Origin: Chimonanthus salicifolius
Lineage: Eukaryota; Streptophyta; Magnoliopsida; Laurales; Calycanthaceae
Assembly (NCBI GenBank): GCA_013350335.1
Contig: CM023535.1
Coordinates: forward strand, 33,326,991-33,390,990
Reading direction: 5' to 3'
Length of the DNA stretch: 64,000 nt
The notes beneath the pieces are model-generated. The model had not been told where the DNA came from. It did not search any database and saw nothing but the letters and a program-made list of their open reading frames with translations. A program made the translations under genes and the position numbers. Below, piece by piece: positions 54,285 through 64,000 of this stretch. Position 1 is the first letter of the stretch; the number at the start of each line of letters is the position of its first letter.

Positions 54285-57200
54285 TGTAGCGACCCGACCC
54301 GATTTTTCGGAGTTTTAGGGTCTTGCTAGCAGTGGGGTGAGTGTGGGCCCTGTGGTGGGTCCTGGTTTGCTCGATTTTGAGTTCGAAAACTCAGAGGGCA
54401 ATTTGGTAATTTTGAATTATTGAATTTTCTTTCATAATAAAAAGTTTGAAAATCACACGTTTTCCCCCCGACGTTTTTCGTTTGACTTCTTCGAGCTTTT
54501 TAAAATATTTTGAAAATTGGAGATTTTTTTATTATAAAAAAAAAAAAATTCCTAAACCTAACCCCCTCCCTTTAAAATCTCATTTTTCAACAGCACTGTA
54601 GCGCATAGCTACAGTACCACCGCCACCTGCTTTCCTCTCCTTTCTTTCATCTTATTCCCTCTTCTCCTCTCCCTAAAACCGTAATCCTTTGTCGCAGCCC
54701 CTCCCCTTGGAAACCCCTCTTCGGCCGTCCTTCCCATTTTCTCTCCGTCCCGCCGCTCTCTTGTCTATTTTCTCTCTTTCCCTCTTTTCTTCCCTCCTTC
54801 CCCAGCCGCCGCACCCATGGTCTTCATCTCCACTCCGATTCGCCTACTCCAACTGTCGGACCTCCTCCGGTGCTATCAGGTACTCAAGTTCTTTCCCCAC
54901 TCTTCTCATTGACCTTCTTCTTTCTCTCTCTCTCTCCGTTTTTCTTCCTTTTCCCTTATTTTCCTCTCATTTCCTTCTGTATCCTGGATTCTCAGTTGAG
55001 TGCCGAGCCAACTCAACCAAGTCACTGAGTTGACTCGGGTGGGTTCGGTTTTGGGCTTGGCAACCCAGTCCCAATCAGGCCCAAGCTTGGTCTGGCCCAG
55101 TTCGGCCCAGCCCAGTTCGCCGGATTCAGCCCAGCCTAGTTAGGCCCGGCCCGGCCCGACCCAATCAGGCCCGATTCGAACCCAACCCGTTCTCGGGCCC
55201 ATTTGCATTTTAGCCCAGTTTGACCCGTTTCATCCCAATTTCTTACCCTCTTATTCTTGTTTCAACATATTGAACCATTCAACCATCGGACTCGTTCTCT
55301 CGCATTGGATTTCAAGGACACACACAGGTGAGGGAACTCATCACCGCTTTTAGCATGCATTTATGCATATTACTACTATATCAGATGTGCGGGTACGGAA
55401 TGCGGCGAATGGGGGTCCCTGGTATTACGAGCCACTCGGCAATGGAACTGTTGATACTATTATGTGGCGGGTCCCCATCCGGATGTATTCCTATCCGATG
55501 CCCGAAGAGGCATATATGAATTGATTATTTAAGGTCATAATTGATTGATTGTATGGTGACATGATTGGAGTTTATTTTGGTTGATAATATGCTAAGATGC
55601 CAGCATGTGAATATGTAATATGTGTTGGTATATGTCTGATTATGGTGCGATGTATTCTGTTGATAATATACCATATGATCATGTGATAATTAGTTTGGAC
55701 TGCTAGATGCTATAACATGCTTGGATGTTAACATGCCAATCAATGATAAATAGTGATGCATATACCAGATTATTATATGACAAGCTATGGTAATAGCATG
55801 TGTAAGTGTAGAGTTAATTGTGCATACATATAACTGACGTATGTGGAATGTTGGTGGGGGGCATGGGTATTAGGCAACATCAGGATCTAGAGACTCCCCC
55901 TAACTTGTCGGGTGGTTAGGGTGGGGATGTTATGTGGGACCACGCAGTGGACACGTGGTTGGGATTCAAACTCCCTTGTGATTGGAAATGGGTAGTCGTA
56001 ACCTCTTGCATGGATCAATGGTCGGTCTGTCTTGTATTTCCCGGACGTACCTATGAGAGAGGCGTGATCTGATTTAGAGAACAAAATGCCTTGGGAGTCC
56101 TAGGTAAGGACTAATTGGGAAGTAATTATGTTAACCCTAGTTAGACCATCAGGATGAATGTTGGTTCACCCAGGGTAACCTAGAAGCCCCTTTGTGGTTC
56201 CGACACCCGAATGTGTCACGGGTTAGGTGATCCCCGGATGACCGAGTAGGCTGAGGAGGTGCTCGCTCGCTCATTGGCCGGAGGAGGGTACGGTGAGGAA
56301 CAGCTCCCGCCAGTATGCTTCATGGTCCCTGGATGACTGAGTAGACTGAGGAGGTGCTCGCCTAGGCCGAGGGACGGAGCGGTGAGGGACAGCTCCCGCT
56401 GGCATAGTTTGTGATCCCTAGATGACCGAGTAGGCTGAGAAGGTGCTCGCCTAGGTCGAGGGACGATGCGGTGAGGGGACATCTCCCGCTGGTATGGTTT
56501 GTGATTCCCTGGATGACCGAGTAGGCTGAGGAGGTGCTCGCCTAGGCCGAGGGACAGAGTGGTGAGGGACAGCTCCCGCTGGCGTAGTTTGTGATCCCTA
56601 GATGACCGAGTAGGCTGAGGATGTGCTCGCCTAGGTCAAGGGATGAGGCGGTGAGGGACAGCTCCCGCTGGTATGGTTTGTGATTCCCTGGATGACCGAG
56701 TAGGCTGAGGAGGTGCTCGCCTAGGTCGAGGGACGATGTTGTGAGGGACAGCTCCCGGTGGTATGGTTTGTGATCCCCCGGATGACCGAGTAGGCTGAGG
56801 ATGTGCTCGCCCGCTCATTGGTCGAGGGACAGTGCGATGAGATGTTCTAGGCTATGGCACCTGCAGGGTGGGTACAGTCTGAGGTATGGTATTCCAGGCT
56901 AGGACACCTGTATGGTGGGGACAGCCTGTTGTGCGATGTGGTAGTGTGTTACCCGTGGTTATGGTGTTGGGGTTCATTGTCGAGACTTGTGTTGTGGGTC
57001 TTGACTCACCAGGAATTTATAGGCGCGTAACGAGTGAGTTCAGCCAGCTCACTCGGTAGAAGACTTATAGAATTCCGTGAGAGGTGGATACACCAGTCGT
57101 GTGGAGACCAGCATATGGGATCCAAGGTTATAGGTTTGACTATCGAGACTCTGGTGCTTGGTTGATAAGACCATAGATGAGCCTGGTTAGCAGTTCGTTG

Positions 57201-57952
57201 AGGACTGTTGAGGTGGTTACTCCCTTGTGGTAATTAGTTTGGGACTCTAATGAGTCCGACTCTTGGGCTAGTCGTGGTATGTGTGCGGGTTGTCAGGAGA
57301 GGGTCATAGGTCTAGTTGAGGATTAGAGACCCCGATCTGACTGAGGATCAGTCTGCGTACCCGTGGATGGGTGGACTGTTGCGGTTGGGCACATAAGGTA
57401 GTTACATTGGGTTGGTTAGGGGATGTCCTAGAGGCCCGGCTGACATGGACCCATGTGCTAGGGGTACGGCACACATTTGTATGGCCATGCATGTAGACAT
57501 TCTAAACAGTGATGTGTCTATATGATTATGTGCAGTGTATGCTTGATGACTTATAATGCATGTGTTACCCTCACTGGGCATGTAGAGCTCACCCCCTTGC
57601 CTCACAGGTACTTTATAGAGGGAGGGTTGGCGGGACCCTTAGTTGGACGTTGGGCGTAGAGTTGCAGTTTTGTAATTTGTAAGGGTCCCATCTTGTAATT
57701 GTGGACTTTCTGATGTATATGAATTATGTGTACATTTCATTAAGTTGGATGAATGTAATAATGGGATGATGCTATAATATGTAATCATGATTGATGCTTA
57801 CGGTTTTTGGTTTACTGGTGGATTACTATGGTTAGCGTGGGTTGCAGGAGCGGTGTTTCACAAAAAAAAAAAAAAAGTATTCGAAATTGTATTGGATTGT
57901 TTTAGGAGTTTGGATCAGTTTTAATGTGCTCGTAGCGGGACGGGTCATTACA
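54285..57952 (+). mobile_element. Solo LTR of a different family, 3.67 kb
   Basis: Starts TGTAGCGACCCGACCC and ends CGGGTCATTACA, with perfect target duplication AAGTC (54280-54284 and 57953-57957). It contains no primer-binding site or polyprotein. A CT-rich stretch (about 54640-54990), a donor-like CAG|GTACTC at 54880, a GGCCCA/GGCCCG-rich block (about 55070-55210) and a 90-bp tandem array (56237-56845) lie inside. Orientation is inferred from the CT-rich/donor order. A 114-codon frame at 54689-55033 is low-complexity and not taken as a gene. Confidence 0.85.
56237..56845. repeat. About seven tandem 90-bp repeats with 180-bp alternation
   Basis: Units begin GATGACCGAGTAGGCTGAG at 56237, 56332, 56421, 56512, 56601, 56691 and 56781 (spacing 89-95 bp). 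Alternate units are preceded by GATCCCTA or GATTCCCTG, so the array has an approximate dimer of 180 bp. The repeated Pro/Arg/Ser-rich minus-strand frames are by-products. Confidence 0.88.
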
Positions 57953-57957
57953 AAGTC

Positions 57958-58770
57958 TACTAAAACATTTCACACGCTCTAAGAATATTTGCGGAATTAT
58001 TATATGAGTAAGATACCATTCATATGCATGTCATTATTAAGCAAGGAAGCCAATCACCATATAATTCACTGGGACTTAAATATCATCAAACCATAGCAAA
58101 ATAAATCCAAGTTATTACAATCCAAAATATCAGTCCTCCCAATACATCTTTCAAAATCAACATAAGTAATATAATCATAAATCTGTCCAAGCTCCTACGC
58201 TTGACTCCTTTCATGTCCCATGTATTTGTCATTCCTTATTCCATCATCTATAGGATAGAAGTAGGGCATCAGTCAACATGATCAGTAGGAATTCCAAGTA
58301 GGGTTATGGTACACATAGGATCAATATAAAGTCAAGATAGAAACATCTCCTCATATTTGTAAAAATATCTCATAAACAGTAAATATAATGCATGATATCC
58401 AAAACATAGTCATGCTTACTTATGCATCATGCCATGGGTGTCAATGCCAAATGATCACTCACCGAATTCCATATCCAACCACATCATATATAGATAGTTT
58501 CCTTGATAAATTACCATATCAAGGTGTTCCCTTGGCCAATTACATCCGCAGTGTTTTGTGACGGCACCACCAGGTCACTGTTATACCTCCCACATATGTT
58601 AATGGAAATTACCGATGGAGTGTGGACTCCTCCCTCTGCGCAAGGTTTCGGGATTGTTTACCCATGAGCTCTTTGGCCCAGACTAGCCGTACCCATTCCT
58701 AGCAATCCCAGACAAGCCTAACATATCAATAGTTCACATGGCTTCATAGAAGCTAGTCTCAAGCCCAAGT
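57958..58770 (-). repeat. LTR of E2, part 2
   Basis: Continues the LTR cut at 54284 (ACTAAAACATTTCACACGC). It includes the hairpin CCTTGATA/TATCAAGG at 58501-58524. It is cut at 58771 by the start of another antisense LTR, inside CCCAAGT|CATGTCC as shown by the uncut copy near 855. Confidence 0.7.
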
Positions 58771-60021
58771 TGTAACACCCTGCCCTTTTTCACTCGCCGA
58801 AAATCAGAGTATATTTTTTTTTAAAAAATGAGTGAGAAAGAGCAGAAACGTCACGACGCGAGTCAAGTACGAGTTTCCAAAACCCGACCCTTAACTGGCC
58901 ACCAATACGTGCGTGTGGACTAAGAATAGTAAAACATTTCACACGCTTAACATAATCATTGCGGAATTAACATATGGATAAGATTTCATCCATATACATG
59001 TCATCATTATTAAGCAAGGAAACCAATTACCATATAATTAAATGAAACTTAAATTAATATCAAACCATAGTAATGTAATTCTAAGTTATTACAATCCCAA
59101 AAAATCAGTTATCTCAAAACATCAACCCAAAATCAAGCTAAGTAATATAAGAATGAATCTGCCCAAGCTCCTATGCTTTGCTCCCATCATGCCCCATGTC
59201 CTTGTCATTTTTTGTTCCATCATCTACAGGGTAGAAGTAGGGCGTTAGTCAACGCACCCAGTAGGAATTCCAAATAGGGTTATGTACACATAGGATCAAT
59301 ATAAAATCAGGATAAGTACATCATATCAAAACTGAACATCTCATAGTACTAAAACCAGTGCATGATACTCAAATCAAAATCATGCTAATGCACGTGTCAT
59401 GTCATGGGTGTCATATGCCAATGATCTCTCACCCAACTTCCATATCCAATCACAACACAATTCAGATTAATAGTTTCCTTGATAAATAAAGCCATATCAA
59501 GGTTTTCCCTTGGCCAATTACATCCGCAGTATTTTGTGATGGCACCACCAGGTCACTGTTATACCTCCCCACTTATATTAATCGGAATTACCGATGGAGC
59601 GTGGACTCCTCCCTCTGCGTAGGGTTTTTGGACTTGTTACCCCGTAGCACTTTGGCCCAGACTACGCCGTACCCATTTCTAGCAATCCCAGACAAAGCCA
59701 ACATATCAATAGTTCACATAGTTTCATACAAGCTAGTCTCAAGCCCCAAGTCATGTCCGGACAGCTCATAACTTGGCTCGTTGTCCCATGTATCCCCTCC
59801 CATGCCATGCATGAGATCATGAATGCAAAATGCCATTTCATATCAAATTATATAACATCATTGAAATTATGTTCGTAAAGCATAACCATATGTTTAATCA
59901 AAGTAAATCATCATACTTAGAATAAAAACCAGCAACATATATATAAATCCACAGTGTCTCAATAAAGTAGGAATCCTGTCAACGTCCAGTATAATATCCT
60001 TGCTGTTTTTGTGAAGATAAC
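58771..60021 (-). repeat. LTR of element J, nested in E2 and cut by G
   Basis: Antisense LTR starting TGTAACACCCTGCCC at 58771 with a U5 stem-loop (58858-58905, inner arms GGGTTT/AAACTC), the TACTGGGTGCG block near 59255 and a hairpin near 59479-59504. It is interrupted at 60022 by element G. The left flank CAAGT is a candidate target duplication whose partner lies outside the window. Confidence 0.7.
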
Positions 60022-63000
60022 TGTAACGCCCGCCCCTTTTCACCGTAAAATCAGAGTACATTTTTTTTTTTTTTAAATAAAAGTGACAAAGGGCGCGGAC
60101 GTCACGACGCGAGTTAAGTTCCGAGCTTCTAAAGCCCGGCCCTTAACTGGCCAACCCTACGCATGCGTGGAACATAAGTCCACGAGTACGGTTCACGCGT
60201 AGCAAGTAAGCTCACGGAACATAAAAATAAATGCGGATGATCATAGAACTATCCTACCAGTTCTTCAGATAGCAGGGAAGAAATACCCAATTAATTACGA
60301 AAATGCCATTATACTGTATTATCCAAAATAATACCTAAACATAGCAAACTACCTAAATTATTACATTTCCGACAAGCTAACTATACAAATACATCTTTTC
60401 CAAAATAAAGTAAAACAAAATAATTAATTCGCCTCCCCAAGCTCCTAAGCTTGGCTTCCGTCTCGCCCTTCCGGTCCGCCATCTCCTGCATCGTCAGCTA
60501 GGGTAGAAGTAGGGCGTTAGAACAACGCGCCCAGTAGGATTCCGAGTAGGGCTAGCACATGGGTTAGTAATAACCACATATAAATAATAACACAGTGAAA
60601 ACTATAAACCACCATATACTGAAATATAAGTAAATGATATGCCATGGGTGTCAATGTTATGAATCCCACCCATCATTCCTGCCATATACTGTCATATCCC
60701 TCTTGACGGAAAAACCTCGTCAAGATATGCCCAACTGCAAAATATCCCCCTTGACGGAAAAGCCTCGTCAAGGTGTCCCCATGCCTGTTCTCGGTCGCCC
60801 CGACGGAGCATGGACTCCGGTTTGTTTATTTTTTTCCGCCCATGCCATGCATGAGATGTAATGCATTATGCTATGTACTATTTATAACTCATAACCTTAA
60901 GATATCATACATAGCCTTAATTTATAATGCATAACCTTAATCATAGTTCATAGCCATTAAATAAAATCCATCTTAAAAATAGCATCCATAATTGTAAAAA
61001 CCCATCATAAGATAAATACTAATCAATAAAATATGACAAAAATACCATCACACATCCATGGCTTACAAATAGGTAGGAATCCTACCGAATACCGACTCGC
61101 GTCCTTTTTCGGCTTCGTCCGATAATCCGGTTACCGACACGCGTACCGCTCGCAATATCCAATACCTTATTACATACACATAATTAGTCCATATTTTAAC
61201 CATTTCTAAGCCCATACATCATATCTTAGTGGGTTGCTTCATTTTGATCAATATTTACGGTTTTCCCACTACCTCCCCTATAGTTAAACATTAACTTAAT
61301 TATATACATTTCTTTGTCTAAAAATTCATTCATGGATTCAGGTCCATTAATGACCCATCACCCATATCTCAAGATCATTAAATCAGCCACTTAATTGAAC
61401 CTAAACTCCATTAATTTAATCATATACAAACACATTAACCTTAGGCCAAACAAGTCTACATACATCACTTAGTTCCATCACACATTTGACTTATCATTTT
61501 TTTATCATCATAAACTACATTTTTGGAATCCATGAATGTCCCCATTAATCATGCCATATTCCTCATTTACTAATCCATATACATACACCTTCATCTTAGT
61601 CCTTAATTGGTTCACACAAAATGGGTCCATTGGTGTCTCCTTAACCATAATATAACAACACTAGAATTTAGCCATTTAAATATTCTAATCCTCATTCATT
61701 TCCCACATACATAACACCAAAATTAATCATAAGTTTACCCACAAATAGGTCATGAAATCCATTTACAAATCACTACATTCAATCATTAACTCCTTAAAAA
61801 AAATCATAAACCCTCTTTCCCATGATTTTTCTTATAAAACCCCTTCAAACTTAATCACATTTAATCAAGAAATTTAAAACCCTAAATCATCCTCCATGGT
61901 TTTCCATTCTTCATAAACCCTAATAAATCATTAAAATGCCCAAATTACTTTGCATATCCTCCATTCCTTAAAACCCTAAAAAAAAATCATACATTAATTA
62001 TATAACCCTTAATCCATTTTTTTTTTTACCTAACCCTAACCTATCCATTAGAGTTTCCTCCACTTTCCATCCTTCCATTTTGATGGATTTAAAATCCATG
62101 GCACAAAATTATTTAGCCACCATTAAATTTAACCAAAAAGAATTCCAATTCTTAAACCCTAAAAAAAATCCAAAACTCTTGTTTAAGAAATACTCACAAT
62201 CCGTCGTCTCCTCCGACTTCCGCCGCTCCCGTCGGCTTCCTTAGCCTCCTTTCTCCTTCCTTTTAATCTTTGGTAGGTCAAGATGCTTGATCAATGGTGG
62301 ACACCTCCAAGCTTAGAATTGGCCAAGGTAGGGTTTACTTGACAGAGGGAAAGGAGGAGATGATGAGAAGAAGATGGTAAGTCTTGACCTTAGAATGGTG
62401 AACCATGCTTGCACCTCTTCTCTTCTTTCTTCTCTTCTCCTCTTCCTTTCTTAATTTTTTTCTTCTCTTCTTGGAGTGTGGGACGGTGGTGGAGAGCAAA
62501 ATGGGAAAAAAATGAAATGAGAGAAAAGAGCATCGATGGAAGAAGATGGTTAAAAGAGATAAAGTTTATCTCAATTGGGTGGAGTAATCAATTCCTCCCA
62601 CCAACCCCACATAGATATTTTCCATGCTTTTTTTACCCCAATAACACTTGCCAACGTTTTTTGATGCCTTAAGATAAGATGGCATTTAGTTTTCCACTTT
62701 TTGACCATTTGACCCTCATTTGATTATTTTAATCATTTAATAAATTAACTAATTACCTTAGGTTAATTAGTTCCCACCTAATTTAATTCCATTTCTTAAC
62801 TTCCTTCTATGAATCCACCCATGGTTGACCAAGTCAACCATCGTGGCCGGCCCCATCAAACCTTGGCCCACATGCCACCTCACTTGATGAGGTGGAGGTG
62901 GGTCCCACTTGGCCACACCACCATTGTTTAATTCCAAATTACTTAGGGTGATTGAATTTCATTAAGCCCACTCTAAATGGATCACCATTGGGCCCATGGC

Positions 63001-63261
63001 CCAATTACATTTCCGTCTAGCCCATTTACCTTAGAGCATAACCATCTTGACCCATTGGGTACCAAATGGGTATTTGACCCCATTTGACCATTCTTGACCC
63101 ATTTAAATAAGTTTAAATCCAAACCATAGTCTATTGGGCCACACTTGGGCCTTTATCCAATTTTGGCCCATTTACCATTTACTCCACCAATTTTCTAATT
63201 TCCATCATTAAAATAAATAATATTCACATTTATATTAATTCCAAAATTCCAAGACCTTACA
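60022..63261 (-). repeat. 3' LTR of element G
   Basis: 3,240 bp on the minus strand, from TGTAAGGTC at 63261 to GTTACA at 60022. The U5 stem-loop is near 60110-60155. Two spacer hairpins CTTGACG/CGTCAAG (60702-60724, 60750-60771) flank one GC module (60780-60815). GGTAGGAATCCTACC lies at 61072-61086, and donor ATT|GTGAGTA is near 62196 (antisense). Notably almost no GGTTCGGCCAT dyads are seen. U3 hairpins lie at 62820-62900. Confidence 0.85.
60702..60771 (-). other. Two CTTGACG / CGTCAAG hairpins
   Basis: Perfect 7-bp arms at 60702-60708/60718-60724 and 60750-60756/60765-60771. The loops are GAAAAACCT-like. They correspond by position to the hairpins in other LTR families. Confidence 0.65.
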
Positions 63262-64000
63262 ATACAATCCTCTTTTAAAATTTTCGTCCCGAAAATTCGA
63301 GCGAAGTAGAGGTTCAAAACATCTTACAGAAAGAGTTCCGGATGAGAGGCTCTCACTTCCGACTCAAGTTCCCAGGTGGTTTCTTCATTACCATGTCGTT
63401 CCCATACCACCTTGACAAACTGGATGGCACGGTTCCGCAGCACTCTTTGCTCGCTCCCAACTATTCTGACCGGCTTCTCCACATGTGTCACATCGCTTTG
63501 CACATCGATGTCTTGAATATTCAATACATGTGAAGGATCAGGGTTGTACTTCCTCAACATAGATACATGGAATACATCATGTAATGATGATAACTGTGGA
63601 GGGAGCGCCAACTGATAAGCTACCCTCCCCACCCTCTTCAAGATTGGAAACGGTCCCACAATCTAGGTGACAGTTTCCCCTTCTTTCCAAATCTCATGTG
63701 TCCCTTCCGTGGTGAGACTTTCAAAAACACCAAGTCCCCCACCTCAAATTCGAGGAACCTTCTCCTTTTGTCGGCGTAACTCTTCTGTCGGCTTTGTGCA
63801 GTGAGTAGATGTTGCCGTATCAATTTAATCTGCGCTGTAGTTTCTGCAACCAACTCCGGTCCAATCAGCGCAGGCTCACCGGCTTCTGTCCAACACACTG
63901 GTGATCTACATGGCCTACCATATAAGGCCTCAAACGGAGCCATCTGTAGGCTTGACTGATAGCTGTTATTGTAGGAAAACTCCACAAGTGGTAAATGATC
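63262..64000 (-). pseudogene. pol: Element G: integrase C-terminal half and chromodomain tail, one frameshift, runs off the window
   Basis: Minus strand. From the window edge: [42 protein letters not shown], then [29 protein letters not shown]. Near 63660 one base is missing compared with A, shifting the frame before the GPF module. The second frame continues [19 protein letters not shown] and the chromodomain-like tail to the stop at 63324-63326. The pre-PPT palindrome (complement of AATTTTCGGGACGAAAATT) and PPT lie at about 63265-63298, next to the LTR. The rest of the element is to the right of the window. If the frameshift is real, this copy lacks a complete integrase. Confidence 0.9.

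Noticed and set aside
54689..55033. A 114-codon frame as a gene in the solo LTR
   Set aside because: Low-complexity Ser/Leu/Pro stretch caused by CT-rich DNA, with no recognisable domain.
56216..56818. Minus-strand Pro/Arg/Ser-rich frames as repeat proteins
   Set aside because: They only translate the 90-bp tandem repeat, which happens to be a multiple of three.
1..64000. Host single-copy gene in any gap between elements
   Set aside because: All long stretches are accounted for by LTR, leader or pol pieces; no frame outside the elements has a recognisable domain or exon-like series.

Overview
This is a plant nuclear window made almost entirely of long-LTR Ty3/gypsy retrotransposons nested inside one another. 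I found no host protein-coding gene, rRNA gene, tRNA gene or CRISPR array. The evidence for a plant is the set of Gag-Pol polyproteins with a C-terminal chromodomain-like tail (chromovirus type, probably Tekay/Del), a primer-binding site matching plant initiator tRNA-Met (TGGTATCAGAGC), 5-bp target duplications and unusually long LTRs (about 3.1-4.4 kb). It looks like a repeat-rich region of a large-genome plant; the species cannot be read from the sequence.

Layout, left to right. 1-2729 and 5873-6136 are minus-strand fragments of one old LTR (family E), split by a minus-strand solo LTR (2730-5872). 6137-8478 holds two LTR starts of one family facing each other across a 100-N assembly gap (8085-8184). 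8479-10575 and 24228-25135 are one minus-strand LTR split by complete element A (10576-24222, duplication AGGAT). 25136-26631 are minus-strand LTR and pol-tail fragments. 26633-27093 is the 3' tail of a lost element D that runs straight into element B (27094-52648); the middle LTR is shared. B's 3' LTR is split by the very young element C (38027-50785, duplication CCATG). 52649-60021 is a minus-strand pile of leaders and LTR pieces (E1, E2, J), interrupted by a 3.7-kb solo LTR of another family (54285-57952, duplication AAGTC). 60022-64000 is the 3' LTR and pol end of minus-strand element G, which leaves the window.

State of the elements. C has LTRs that differ by about three substitutions and three 1-bp indels in 3.8 kb, and a single reading frame from Gag to chromodomain with just one internal stop. 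B keeps frame but has three stops and a damaged primer-binding site. A has four frame-changing indels in gag, an altered protease active site and a stop in the integrase C-terminal region. G has a frameshift near its end.

The most interesting signal is in the LTRs and leaders. Across families whose LTRs are otherwise diverged, the same layout recurs: a U3 dense in TGGGCC and GGTCAA motifs; a pyrimidine-rich stretch; a purine-rich exon end followed by a strong 5' splice-donor motif; long arrays of short inverted repeats, most often GGTTCGGCCAT / ATGGCCGAACC; hairpins whose stems show compensatory changes; a U5 stem-loop just before the primer-binding site; a leader with regularly spaced CCCCAA blocks; and a branch-point plus splice-acceptor motif right at the gag ATG. 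Together these suggest a conserved leader intron of about 3 kb that would separate a structured genomic RNA from a short-leader Gag-Pol mRNA. This is inference from motifs and comparison by eye.
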